A stretch of 21,161 bases of DNA, taken from CAYZJB01 sp964478735 (GTDB lineage: Bacteria; CLD3; SB21). Location: NCBI GenBank assembly GCA_964478735.1, contig CAYZJB010000060.1:1-21161 (forward strand). Reading direction: 5' to 3'. This document shows, piece after piece, positions 1-7,619 of this stretch; position 1 is the stretch's first letter; the number at the start of each line of letters is the position of its first letter. A model generated the notes under the pieces. That model made no database searches and had not been told where the DNA came from. It saw nothing but the letters and a program-made list of their open reading frames with translations. The position numbers were made by a program, and so were the translations under genes.

Positions 1-14
1 AAAACGTGACGCCC

Positions 15-43
15 AAGATATATTTTTTTGCCTCATTAGTCAA
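15..43 (-). promoter_or_regulatory. candidate leftward sigma70-like promoter
   Basis: On the minus strand, TTGACT (43-38) is followed after exactly 17 bases by TATCTT (20-15), matching the consensus at 5/6 and 4/6. Transcription would start near position 8 and run out of the window to the left. The -35 box shares bases with one arm of the inverted repeat at 32-80, so a repressor bound there could block it. The downstream gene is not visible, so this is a sequence match only. Confidence 0.42.
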
Positions 44-80
44 GGTAATTCAATGGCAGATACTCGGCTGAACTAATGAG
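32..80. repeat. 9-bp inverted repeat, possible operator or hairpin
   Basis: CTCATTAGT at 32-40 is exactly complementary to ACTAATGAG at 72-80, with 31 bases between. The left arm overlaps the -35 box of the leftward promoter candidate. It could be a two-site operator or a long-loop RNA hairpin. There is no T tract after the right arm on the + strand, so a terminator is unlikely. Confidence 0.4.
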
Positions 81-133
81 CCTTCATCCGATACCCTTTT
101 GCTGTTTTTTTAATCGCTTTCCGGGTCGTTAGC

Positions 134-162
134 TTGCATTTACGTAGTGCTTTCTGTATCCT
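134..162 (+). promoter_or_regulatory. weak candidate promoter for the polysaccharide operon
   Basis: TTGCAT (134-139), a 17-base spacer and TATCCT (157-162) are spaced correctly but match the consensus at only 3/6 and 4/6. A start near 169 would give a leader of about 28 bases before the GTG at 197. No better pair was seen between 80 and 196. Confidence 0.27.
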
Positions 163-196
163 TTTTGCCGAGTTTTTATAGAAATACGATCACGGC

Positions 197-1516
197 GTGA
201 AACTCAGTTCGCACCTGGACAAGGGATTTTGGATTAGCACAGACAAGATCTTGATGGCGGTTCACGGAGTGGTTACCAATTTGGCCATCGTGCGGACATT
301 GCCGACGGACGAATTGGCAAAGTATATTATAATCTACCAGACCATTTTTTTAATGATGAACACCCTTCTGGTTGCGTTCGTCTTTCAGCCCCTGATGCGG
401 TTTGGAGCTGAAAGAAGCCTGGACAAAGGTGTTGCGCAGAGCTCGATCCTGATCTTGTGTGGAGTTATCCTTGTTTTTCTCTTTTTTTCAGCCTTCCTAG
501 CCGTTTTTGGCGATGAATGGTACGGACTTCACGGTTTGAATGCATACGCCCCGGCAATCCCGTTATTGATGTTCACTTTCATCCCACGTCTGTACTTTCA
601 GCACCTCTACCAGTCCCTTTATAAAGTGCAGCACGTATTTTGGATCAATTTCAGCTTTGCTGTGATCTCAGCCGGCGGTATCCTTTATCTGACATTTGAG
701 GGAAAACTTTTAACAGCCTGGCAGGTACTGGCATGGTTGTGCGGTTCATCACTGGTGAGCTCAGTCCTATCCATCGCCCTTGGAAAGCCATTTTGGAATT
801 CCTTCCGTGCCGGGGATAGACTTATCCGCTCGGATATGCTTCGCTTTGGAACTCTTAATCTCGGCAGCACCGGGTCCTTTGTTCTATTTGGTTATCTTGA
901 CAATCACTTGATCTCTCTTTTTTGCAGTCCCGTTGAAATTGCAATCTATTATTCGGCAAAGCTATTGACGCGCATATACGATGTTTTTTCACAAATCGTT
1001 CAAACCGCCTTAATCCCAACCCTTTCGCGTCTCTATGGCGCTATGGACTGGGTCACGCTCCGTATCGTCTTCGAAAAGGCCGTTTGTTTTTCGTCGATTG
1101 GTTTGGTCCCGACGCTGGTTACATTTTTGTTTTTTTCCGATACCATTATCGCATTGCTGTTCGGAGGACGTTTTGCAGAGAGTGCATTCTTGTTAAGAAT
1201 TTTTGCGTTTCTCGCATTATTGGCGCCGTGGAATTCAGTTATTGCCAGTTATTACGTCGCGATGGACATGTTAAAAACCGCCCTGTGGATCAATGGATTA
1301 AGTCTCCTTCTGATGTCGACTTCGTATTTCATCCTGATACCCTTATGGCAAAGCACCGGAACCACGCTGTCGGTCGTCATCGTCACAGCGATTATAACGT
1401 TATTAAACATTGTTATCCTTAAAAAGCGCCTGCATTTCAGAATGGTCGATGTCATCCGGCGAACGACGGATGTCATAAATTTTATTCGGAATCCCAAACT
1501 GGATCTGCGCGCATGA
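197..1516 (+). CDS. Wzx-like polysaccharide flippase (MOP superfamily)
   Basis: This is a 439-residue polytopic inner-membrane protein. Hydrophobic segments are spread along its whole length, about a dozen in all, separated by short charged loops, and the C-terminus is basic. Length and layout fit the polysaccharide transporters of the MATE/MOP superfamily, which move undecaprenyl-diphosphate-linked oligosaccharides to the outer face of the membrane. No discrete catalytic motif exists in this family, so the call rests on topology and context: a methyltransferase, a glycosyltransferase and nucleotide-sugar genes follow directly. The GTG start at 197 has no clear Shine-Dalgarno sequence; I kept it because the hydrophilic N-terminal stretch before the first membrane segment reads naturally. 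It overlaps the next gene by ATGA (1513-1516), suggesting translational coupling. The alternative is a generic oligosaccharide-repeat exporter of the same fold. Confidence 0.85.
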   Translation: MKLSSHLDKGFWISTDKILMAVHGVVTNLAIVRTLPTDELAKYIIIYQTIFLMMNTLLVAFVFQPLMRFGAERSLDKGVAQSSILILCGVILVFLFFSAFLAVFGDEWYGLHGLNAYAPAIPLLMFTFIPRLYFQHLYQSLYKVQHVFWINFSFAVISAGGILYLTFEGKLLTAWQVLAWLCGSSLVSSVLSIALGKPFWNSFRAGDRLIRSDMLRFGTLNLGSTGSFVLFGYLDNHLISLFCSPVEIAIYYSAKLLTRIYDVFSQIVQTALIPTLSRLYGAMDWVTLRIVFEKAVCFSSIGLVPTLVTFLFFSDTIIALLFGGRFAESAFLLRIFAFLALLAPWNSVIASYYVAMDMLKTALWINGLSLLLMSTSYFILIPLWQSTGTTLSVVIVTAIITLLNIVILKKRLHFRMVDVIRRTTDVINFIRNPKLDLRA

Positions 1517-2238
1517 TTACCGAAAAACATATCAAAACATTTTATGAGAATTTCACCGAGGGACATATTCTTCATGACCGGCTGTCTTACAATCGACGGT
1601 ATATTCACATTCGGAAAATGATCCATCGTCATGTCAAATCGGGTATGAGTGTCCTGGAACTGGGTTGCGGTACGGGAATCACGTCGCAAGATATTCTGAG
1701 ACAGGGTGCATCGGTAACAGGAATCGACCTTTCTGAAAACAATATTCGTTACGCAAGGCGATTTGTACGGAAAGGCCTGTTCGAGGTTCATGACGCACTC
1801 ACCCTTGATCTGCACCGGACGTTTGACGTGATTACCATGTTCGATTTCATGGAGCATATCCCGCGCGTGCATCATGACCGGTTGTTCAATGTTATCCGAA
1901 AACACTGTCACCCATCGACGATCGTGTTGATCAATATCCCCAATCATGAGGCCACGCAGTATTTCAGGCAACACCAGCCCGATATCCTTCAGGTCGTCGA
2001 CGAGGAAGTCACGCTCGATGACTTCGTACAGCTCTGCCGATCTTCGGGCTTTTCTATTCTTAAATTTCAGCGAAACGATATTTTCAGGCTTCGCGATTAC
2101 AATGAACTCGTACTCGGCATCGAAAGCGCGTGGCCAAACCGGCCAATTGTCGAGGGACGCACTCACTTCATCCTACGTAAGCTGTGGTGGTTGATCAAGG
2201 GGCCCTATCTCAAAATGAAATACGGACGCACGCTTTGA
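1513..2238 (+). CDS. class I SAM-dependent methyltransferase
   Basis: The protein has 241 residues with a clear SAM-binding motif I, VLELGCGTG, at 47-55. An acidic motif II follows (TGIDLSENN), and the post-motif region contains FDFMEHIP, typical of UbiG/UbiE-like Rossmann methyltransferases. The last 30 residues are basic and aromatic and could touch the membrane. Its place between a flippase and a glycosyltransferase suggests it methylates a sugar or capping residue of the surface glycan; the acceptor cannot be read from the sequence. It overlaps the flippase by ATGA at its start, and its TGA stop is shared with the probable TTG start of the next gene. Confidence 0.88.
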   Translation: MITEKHIKTFYENFTEGHILHDRLSYNRRYIHIRKMIHRHVKSGMSVLELGCGTGITSQDILRQGASVTGIDLSENNIRYARRFVRKGLFEVHDALTLDLHRTFDVITMFDFMEHIPRVHHDRLFNVIRKHCHPSTIVLINIPNHEATQYFRQHQPDILQVVDEEVTLDDFVQLCRSSGFSILKFQRNDIFRLRDYNELVLGIESAWPNRPIVEGRTHFILRKLWWLIKGPYLKMKYGRTL

Positions 2239-3449
2239 TCGCGTACCTTTTTGAAGACTTGTACGTTTGGATGCTGGAAGAAATTCAGTATCTGGAACGC
2301 AAGGGCGTAAACGTACTACCGATATGCATCCGTCCAAGAAGGGCAACCACCTTTTCGGCTGACTTTCTCGGTGACGAGCTGATGCGAATTGCCGACCGCA
2401 CGGTGTATCTTCACGAGAGCATGGCCCAGCCCGAGGTATGGGTGCGTTTCGGTATGGCAATCGTCCTTCACCCGATACGAATGGCCCGCCTTATTGTTTT
2501 TCTGCTCGGATCATCGCGACGTGATTTTAAGTTTAGAGACTGGCGCGTACTGATGTTATTTCCCCAGTTGCTTTTTCAAATCAAAACGTCGGGCATCAGG
2601 ACGATCCAGGTCCATTTCGCCAGTTACGCGTGTACGTACGCATATTTTGTCAGCCGATTGCGGAACATTCGTTATTTCGTTACCGTTCATGCGGCAGATA
2701 TTTTTTTGAGAAACACGCTGCGAAAAGAAAAATTATATGCAGCCAGCCGCATTCTGTCGATCAATCGTTATAACAAAGCGTTCTTGGTCGATCTGTATGG
2801 AAACGAAATCGAATCGCGGATTGTCGTAAATTATACGGGCACCGACATATCCGCTTTTCACGCCGTGGATCGTATCCAGACGGACCCGTTCACCATCATG
2901 TCTCTGGCAATCCTGGTCGAACATAAAGGCTTGCGTTATCTGGTTGAGGCCTGTCGCCTTCTGAAAGAGGATGGTCGCCGTTTTGTTTGTAATATTTACG
3001 GAAAAGGACCGGAATTGCCGAACCTGCAGCATTATGTCAGGAGCTACGAATTGACGGACTGCGTCCGATTTCATGGCGTGATTGCGCGAACGGACGTTGT
3101 AAAAGCATTTCATTCCAGTTCCGTTTTTGTGCTTCCATCCGTGATCGCATCAAGTAATGGCCTTCGAGAGGGCATTCCACAGGTCTTCAAAGAATGTATG
3201 GCCTGCGGTATTCCCGCTATTTCGACCTACACCGGCGGAATACCCGAAATCATCGAAGACGGAAAAACAGGTTTTCTGGTTCATGAACGTGATGCTTCGG
3301 CATTAGCACAAAAGTTGGCGCTGATGATGGACGAGCCCGAGATGGTACGCCGCATGAGCCTCGCTGCACGCGAAAAAATCGAACGTCAATTCAACATCGA
3401 TACTCATACCGATCGCATGATCGACATTCTGGAACTCCGCTCGTCATGA
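2235..3449 (+). CDS. GT4-family glycosyltransferase
   Basis: This is a GT-B fold glycosyltransferase. The C-terminal half carries the retaining GT4 signature: an E-x7-E pair (E312 and E320 from the chosen start) within EGIPQVFKE, followed by GGIPEIIEDGKTGFLV, the nucleotide-sugar binding region. The N-terminal half starts LIAYLFEDLYVWMLEEI, matching the first beta strand and acceptor-side helix of the family. I place the start at TTG 2235 because homologous GT4 proteins begin just before this strand and because TTGA would overlap the previous stop, like the ATGA overlaps elsewhere in the operon. A GTG at 2184 would add 17 unlikely residues. About 404 residues is normal for GT4. Donor and linkage are unknown; a mannose- or heptose-type donor would suit the context. 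Confidence 0.88.
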   Translation: MIAYLFEDLYVWMLEEIQYLERKGVNVLPICIRPRRATTFSADFLGDELMRIADRTVYLHESMAQPEVWVRFGMAIVLHPIRMARLIVFLLGSSRRDFKFRDWRVLMLFPQLLFQIKTSGIRTIQVHFASYACTYAYFVSRLRNIRYFVTVHAADIFLRNTLRKEKLYAASRILSINRYNKAFLVDLYGNEIESRIVVNYTGTDISAFHAVDRIQTDPFTIMSLAILVEHKGLRYLVEACRLLKEDGRRFVCNIYGKGPELPNLQHYVRSYELTDCVRFHGVIARTDVVKAFHSSSVFVLPSVIASSNGLREGIPQVFKECMACGIPAISTYTGGIPEIIEDGKTGFLVHERDASALAQKLALMMDEPEMVRRMSLAAREKIERQFNIDTHTDRMIDILELRSS

Positions 3450-4390
3450 AAAAAGCCTTTGTCACCGGAGGAGCCGGTTTTATCGGAAGCAATCTTTCAG
3501 AAAAACTTGTGCAACAGGGATATCATGTTACGGTATTCGATAATCTCGTTCTCGGTCGAATTGAATTTATACAACACCTTATCGACGACGGGACTTGCAC
3601 GTTCATTCATGATGACCTTCTTAATTTGGACCGTGTCGTCTCGGCGTTATCCGGACATGATGTCGTATTCCACATGGCCGCGAATTCGGACATTGGATTG
3701 GGAGGGCGTGTCACCGATCACGATCTTAAGAACGGCACGCTGGCGACGTATCACGTCCTGGATGCCATGCGCCGCACGGGCATTTCAAAAATCGTATTTG
3801 CAAGCACTTCTGCAATCTATGGAGAAGCTTCTGCGGTTGAAGTTGACGAAAATCAAGGCCCGCTGTTTCCCATATCCTTCTATGGAGCGAGTAAACTTGC
3901 CTGTGAAGGACTCCTGAGCGCATTTTCCCATAATTATGGTTTTCAGGTATGGATTTTCCGTTTTGGAAATATCGTCGGGCAGAACGGCACGCATGGCGCC
4001 GTGGTGGATTTTATTAAAAAACTGAGAGTGAATCCTCGACAACTTGAAATTCTCGGTAATGGAAAACAGGCAAAACCGTATCTTCACGTATCGGATTGCG
4101 TAGACGGTATGCTCTTTGGATTCCAGAGTCTTCATGATCGTTTAAATTACGTTCATTTATCCCCTCCCGGGGCGACGTCCGTGGATACGATTGCCAGTAC
4201 GGTCATTCGAGGTATGAAATTAAAAAATGTAGAAATACGATATACCGGCGGAGACCGGGGCTGGCCGGGAGATGTTCCTCAAGTGCGTCTGTCGCCCGAA
4301 AAATTTGGGCGGGCAGGTTGGAAAAGCCGTTATACCTCGGACGAGGCCATCGAAGTCGCCGTATTGGAACTTTTGGAGCAGATCCGATAA
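3446..4390 (+). CDS. NAD-dependent sugar epimerase/dehydratase (extended SDR)
   Basis: The 314-residue protein has the extended short-chain dehydrogenase layout. The N-terminal dinucleotide motif is TGGAGFIGSNL (G8, G11, G14), the FASTSAIYG segment supplies the catalytic Ser/Thr, and the active pair is Y146-x3-K150 in FYGASK. Members of this family (GalE, RmlB, Gmd, WcaG, HldD) act on nucleotide sugars in the cytoplasm. It lies between a glycosyltransferase and the heptose-activating genes, so a GDP-heptose is a plausible substrate (epimerisation or 4,6-dehydration), but UDP-hexose 4-epimerisation is equally possible. It overlaps the glycosyltransferase by ATGA and shares one base of its TAA stop (TAATG) with the next start. 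Confidence 0.87.
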   Translation: MKKAFVTGGAGFIGSNLSEKLVQQGYHVTVFDNLVLGRIEFIQHLIDDGTCTFIHDDLLNLDRVVSALSGHDVVFHMAANSDIGLGGRVTDHDLKNGTLATYHVLDAMRRTGISKIVFASTSAIYGEASAVEVDENQGPLFPISFYGASKLACEGLLSAFSHNYGFQVWIFRFGNIVGQNGTHGAVVDFIKKLRVNPRQLEILGNGKQAKPYLHVSDCVDGMLFGFQSLHDRLNYVHLSPPGATSVDTIASTVIRGMKLKNVEIRYTGGDRGWPGDVPQVRLSPEKFGRAGWKSRYTSDEAIEVAVLELLEQIR

Positions 4391-5106
4391 TGCAGATCGT
4401 CATCATGGCGGGAGGATTGGGATTACGGCTTCGACCGCTGACTAACGATATTCCCAAACCGATGATCTCCATACTCGGCAGACCGTATTTGGAATATCAA
4501 ATTCGATATCTTCGCCGATTTGGTTTTACCGATATCCTCATACTGAGCGGCTATCTCGGATATGTCATTCGCGATTATTTTGGAGACGGGAAAAAATACG
4601 GAGTCAAAATTCAATATTCGGAAGAACCTGCACCCCTGGGGACCGGAGGAGGGCTACGACACGCAAAAGACCTTCTGGAAAATGAGTTTATGATCGTTTA
4701 TGGCGACTCGTTTCTGCCCATCGATCTTGGTCAATTCGCACAGGACTTCAAAACGGCCGAAAAGGTCGGTATGGTTGTAGTTTATGATAATTCAAGTGAA
4801 GATACTACGGTCAAAAGCAACATACGCCTTGAATCGGATGGTCTCGTCGTCCGGTACGATAAACAAACTCACGATCGTTCTTTGAGCCATGTTGAAGCGG
4901 GTATCTCGGCTTTTCAAAAGAGAGTCCTGACCTTTTTCAGCAATGAGCCCGTCGTTTCACTGGAAGAACAAATTTTTCCCAGACTTATCCACGATCGTCA
5001 GTTGATGGGATGGCCGACCTCGCAGAGATTCTATGATATTGGCCGGCCCGAGCGACTTCAAATCATCGAAGCGTTTTTTATGTCACATCCAGAACTATTT
5101 TCATGA
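4390..5106 (+). CDS. hddC: sugar-phosphate nucleotidyltransferase, probably HddC-like heptose-1-phosphate guanylyltransferase
   Basis: The chosen ATG at 4390 gives 238 residues starting directly at the nucleotide-binding signature, MAGGLGLRLRPLT (6-18), with PKPM at 22-25 for the sugar phosphate. GTGGGLRHA and YGDSFLPID follow, the latter with the metal-binding Asp. The C-terminus has DIGRPERL, typical of this family. A longer reading frame from TTG 4318 lies inside the previous gene and is rejected. The family includes RmlA, GalU, mannose-1-phosphate guanylyltransferases and HddC. I favour HddC because an HddA-type kinase overlaps it by ATGA and a GmhA-type isomerase lies in the same cluster. 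GTP preference is inferred from context, not shown by residues. Confidence 0.78.
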   Translation: MQIVIMAGGLGLRLRPLTNDIPKPMISILGRPYLEYQIRYLRRFGFTDILILSGYLGYVIRDYFGDGKKYGVKIQYSEEPAPLGTGGGLRHAKDLLENEFMIVYGDSFLPIDLGQFAQDFKTAEKVGMVVVYDNSSEDTTVKSNIRLESDGLVVRYDKQTHDRSLSHVEAGISAFQKRVLTFFSNEPVVSLEEQIFPRLIHDRQLMGWPTSQRFYDIGRPERLQIIEAFFMSHPELFS

Positions 5107-6077
5107 TCATTTCAAGAACCCCGTTTCGTGTCAGTTTTTCGGGCGGAGGAACGGATTTACCCGACTTCTATCGATTGGAGACCGGCGCCGTCGTCAGCAC
5201 GGCAATCAATAAATTTATGTTCATCACGGTCGGCAAACGTTTTGACCATACCATACGAGTCAGCTACTCCAAAACGGAGATCGTGGAGCATGTTGATGAC
5301 ATTCAACACCCTATCGTTCGAGAGGCATTGAAACACGTCGGATTGACCGATTCCCTGGAAATCGTATCGATTGCCGACATTCCCGCACAGGCAGGGCTCG
5401 GCTCTTCAAGCAGTTTCACTGTCGGTTTGCTCAACGCCCTTTATGCGTATAAAGGGCAGCACGTGACCGCCGATCGACTCGCCCGCGAGGCCTGCCATCT
5501 GGAAATTGAGGTGTTACATGAACCCATCGGCAAGCAAGACCAGTATATCGCAGCATTTGGAGGGCTGAAAAAGATCCAGTTTCGAACGGACGAATCCGTC
5601 TTTGTCGACCCCATCGTTTGCCCCCCGCATCGACGGCAGCTTTTCAACGATCATCTGACCATGTTTTATACGGGAAAAACACGGATGGCAAGTTCCATTT
5701 TGTCCGAACAAAAAAAAGAAACGGCAAATAAGCGCGACGTCCTTACCCGCATGCGCGACTATGCGTATGACATCGAACGCGTTCTGGTATCCGATGCCGA
5801 CATTTGCGACATCGGACGAATTTTACACGAATCATGGCAACTCAAAAGACAACTGACCGGTTCGATCTCAACCGAGTATATCGATATCCTTTATGAGCGG
5901 GCGCTCCGACACGGCGCTCTGGGTGGCAAAATCCTGGGTGCTGGCGGAGGTGGATTTCTGCTGCTGTTTTGTCCCCCTGAAAAAATGAAACACGTCGAAT
6001 CCGCCCTCGGAGACGTACGACGCATCGATTTTCGGTTCGAACCGGAGGGCAGCAAGATCATTTATGTTGGGGCTTAG
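5103..6077 (+). CDS. hddA: GHMP kinase, probably HddA-like D-glycero-D-manno-heptose 7-phosphate kinase
   Basis: The 324-residue protein is a GHMP-superfamily sugar kinase. It opens with RTPFRVSFSGGGTDLP, the substrate-side motif shared by HddA and fucose kinase-like members. The ATP-binding loop PAQAGLGSSSSF covers residues 94-105, and the C-terminal glycine motif KILGAGGGGF covers 276-285. HddA phosphorylates D-glycero-D-manno-heptose 7-phosphate at C1 to the 1,7-bisphosphate. The neighbouring nucleotidyltransferase and the downstream isomerase support the heptose assignment over L-fucose or galactose kinases. The start ATG overlaps the upstream stop by four bases. It ends the tightly coupled first block; 241 non-coding bases follow. 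Confidence 0.82.
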   Translation: MIISRTPFRVSFSGGGTDLPDFYRLETGAVVSTAINKFMFITVGKRFDHTIRVSYSKTEIVEHVDDIQHPIVREALKHVGLTDSLEIVSIADIPAQAGLGSSSSFTVGLLNALYAYKGQHVTADRLAREACHLEIEVLHEPIGKQDQYIAAFGGLKKIQFRTDESVFVDPIVCPPHRRQLFNDHLTMFYTGKTRMASSILSEQKKETANKRDVLTRMRDYAYDIERVLVSDADICDIGRILHESWQLKRQLTGSISTEYIDILYERALRHGALGGKILGAGGGGFLLLFCPPEKMKHVESALGDVRRIDFRFEPEGSKIIYVGA

Positions 6078-6318
6078 TAACCGGCGTATCTGTACAACAA
6101 TTCTCAAAAAACATGGGTCCGCAATTTCAACGAAACAAAAAGGCGCTTGGATGGGAAGCATATATTTTCCCTCATCGGTCGAATGGAGACTCGCGAATAG
6201 ACTCGGACGCCAAGTGAGCTCTGATATTTATCTATTATTAGATATACCGCTTGCAAACCGGCAACAAGGTGTTTTCTAGAAAAATGATGTTGCTCAAGTA
6301 AGGCGCTGCTGATGGAAC
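6078..6318. other. 241-base gap between hddA and the second methyltransferase
   Basis: This is the only real break in the otherwise overlapping cluster. I see no gene I can support: a 71-codon frame (6064-6279) has no family features, and an ATG frame at 6111 ends after about 34 codons. A short perfect hairpin, TATCTA-TTAT-TAGATA, lies at 6229-6244 and is AT-rich and weak. No convincing promoter was found. The stretch may be decayed coding sequence or a leader for the last two genes. Confidence 0.5.
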
Positions 6319-7008
6319 ATGCTATTTTTTGAATTCGACTGGTTTGCCCGGCGTCTGTATGAAACGACCATACCGACGTACGGCAAAAAATACCTTCGCG
6401 GCACGTTGTTGGATCTGGGATGCGGCGAAAAACCGTATGCGAAAGCATTCGACGGAACCGTCAATCCGTATTTCGGACTCGATTATGAAGGCGCTGCCAC
6501 CATCCGCCAGGCCGACGTCATCGGCCGTGCCGACCACCTTCCGATCCGGTCCGGTAGCGTAAACGCTGTCCTGTGCACGCAGGTACTGGAACACGTGGAA
6601 GAACCCGACCGGGTCGTTAATGAAATTCACCGGATACTGTCCCCGGGAGGCCGTGCCCTCATTTCCCTGCCTTTCATGTGGAACATCCATATGGAACCCC
6701 GCGACTTCTTCCGCTTTTCCCGATACGGGCTTGAACACTTGTTTCAAAAAAACAAACTTCATATTGTGGAGCTGATCGAACTTGAGTCATTTTGGATTAC
6801 ATGGCTGCAATTATTGGTCAATTACATTCAAATCCCGACGTCGATGCACCGGAACCCTCTGGTACGGTTTTTGGGAAGATTATTTGTCGGTGTCCCCCAT
6901 GCACTCATGTTTTTAATTTCCAAAATCCGGCGACCGTCAGCGCTGGATAAACGGTTTTCGGCCAATTATCTGGCCATTGTCGAAAAAAAGGAAAATACTC
7001 CGGTATGA
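6319..7008 (+). CDS. class I SAM-dependent methyltransferase (second in cluster)
   Basis: The protein has 229 residues, with SAM motif I LLDLGCGEKPY near 30-40 and the Methyltransf_11-type segment CTQVLEHVEEPDRVVNEIHRIL. The motif SPGGRALISLPF follows, and a hydrophobic-aromatic C-terminal third may associate with the membrane. The GCGxKPY variant and the EPRDFFRFSRYGLEHLF segment are typical of methyltransferases found in glycan clusters. An in-frame TGA at 6310 fixes ATG 6319 as the earliest ATG. It ends in an ATGA overlap with gmhA, so the two are probably co-translated. A sugar hydroxyl or carboxyl of the heptose-containing glycan is a likely acceptor, but this is inference from position. 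Confidence 0.83.
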   Translation: MLFFEFDWFARRLYETTIPTYGKKYLRGTLLDLGCGEKPYAKAFDGTVNPYFGLDYEGAATIRQADVIGRADHLPIRSGSVNAVLCTQVLEHVEEPDRVVNEIHRILSPGGRALISLPFMWNIHMEPRDFFRFSRYGLEHLFQKNKLHIVELIELESFWITWLQLLVNYIQIPTSMHRNPLVRFLGRLFVGVPHALMFLISKIRRPSALDKRFSANYLAIVEKKENTPV

Positions 7009-7619
7009 ACGAACTCGAAAAAATGTTCCACGCGACCGATTCCGCCGCCCTGTACGCCGCCCGGTATCTGGACTATCTGAGTGAATTGCTACGCGAGATC
7101 GACGGAACGGAAATCGAAAACATCGTCAATGCACTGCTGACTGCTTACGAAAACCATCGGACCATTTTTGTCATCGGCAATGGCGGCAGCGCGGCGTGCG
7201 CGTCCCACTGGGTCAATGATCTGGCGAACGGAACAAAAGTTCCAGGTCAAACGCCGTTTCGCGCCATCAGCCTCACGGACAATCTCGCGTCCATTACGGC
7301 CCTGGCCAACGACACCGGGTATGAAAATATTTTTGTCGCGCAATTGGAAAACTTATTGCAGGAAGGAGACGTTCTCATCGGAATTTCCGCAAGCGGGAAT
7401 TCTCCCAACGTCGTCAAAGCCGTCGAGTATGCAAATTCAATGAAGGCCGTTACGATCGGTCTGGTGGGATTTGACGGAGGGCAGATGAAATCCCGTTGCC
7501 GGATTTGTCTTCACATACCGACGGCGAAAGGCGAATACGGACCGGTCGAGGACATTCAAATGATTCTGGACCACCTCATTACGACCTACCTCCGTCAGCA
7601 CTTGCAATCACGCGATTAA
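7005..7619 (+). CDS. gmhA: GmhA-like sedoheptulose 7-phosphate isomerase (SIS domain)
   Basis: The 204-residue SIS-domain protein has the phosphosugar-binding loops GNGGSA (58-63) and ISASGNSPN (127-135), with the length and layout of GmhA. GmhA converts sedoheptulose 7-phosphate to D-glycero-D-manno-heptose 7-phosphate, the first step of ADP- and GDP-heptose synthesis. From my recollection of the E. coli enzyme, the metal site uses His61, Glu65, Gln172 and His180. The aligned residues here are H68, D72, E182 and H190, so Asp and Glu replace Glu and Gln. The GPVED-x6-H ending looks like a separate subfamily common in capsule and S-layer glycan clusters. The start overlaps the methyltransferase stop by ATGA. 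The last 41 bases overlap the 3' end of the convergent membrane protein gene. Confidence 0.85.
   Translation: MNELEKMFHATDSAALYAARYLDYLSELLREIDGTEIENIVNALLTAYENHRTIFVIGNGGSAACASHWVNDLANGTKVPGQTPFRAISLTDNLASITALANDTGYENIFVAQLENLLQEGDVLIGISASGNSPNVVKAVEYANSMKAVTIGLVGFDGGQMKSRCRICLHIPTAKGEYGPVEDIQMILDHLITTYLRQHLQSRD

Larger units (their letters stand above)
1..196. other. intergenic region before the polysaccharide operon
   Basis: No gene with a start codon can be supported here. Two + frames are open from the window edge, ending at TGA 69-71 and TAA 74-76, so the tail of an upstream gene cannot be excluded. A good leftward promoter (15-43) instead argues for a divergent gene whose coding part lies outside the window. 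The stretch also holds a 9-bp inverted repeat (32-40 and 72-80) and a weak rightward promoter candidate (134-162). The part from about 100 to 180 is T-rich on the + strand. Confidence 0.5.

Noticed and set aside
1..76. 3' end of an upstream + strand gene
   Set aside because: Two frames are equally open and too short to judge, and a good leftward promoter occupies the same bases.
78..194. Lysine-rich 38-codon minus-strand open stretch that resembles a small basic protein
   Set aside because: There is no usable start codon before the basic part, and the composition follows from the T-rich + strand. It could be reconsidered if found conserved.
1252..2166. 304-codon minus-strand open frame
   Set aside because: It lies opposite the flippase end and the whole methyltransferase, both with clear family features, and its own translation shows no motif. 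It is a shadow.
4318..4389. N-terminal extension of the nucleotidyltransferase from TTG 4318
   Set aside because: It lies wholly inside the epimerase gene, and the family begins at the MAGGxGxRLRPLT motif, matching ATG 4390.
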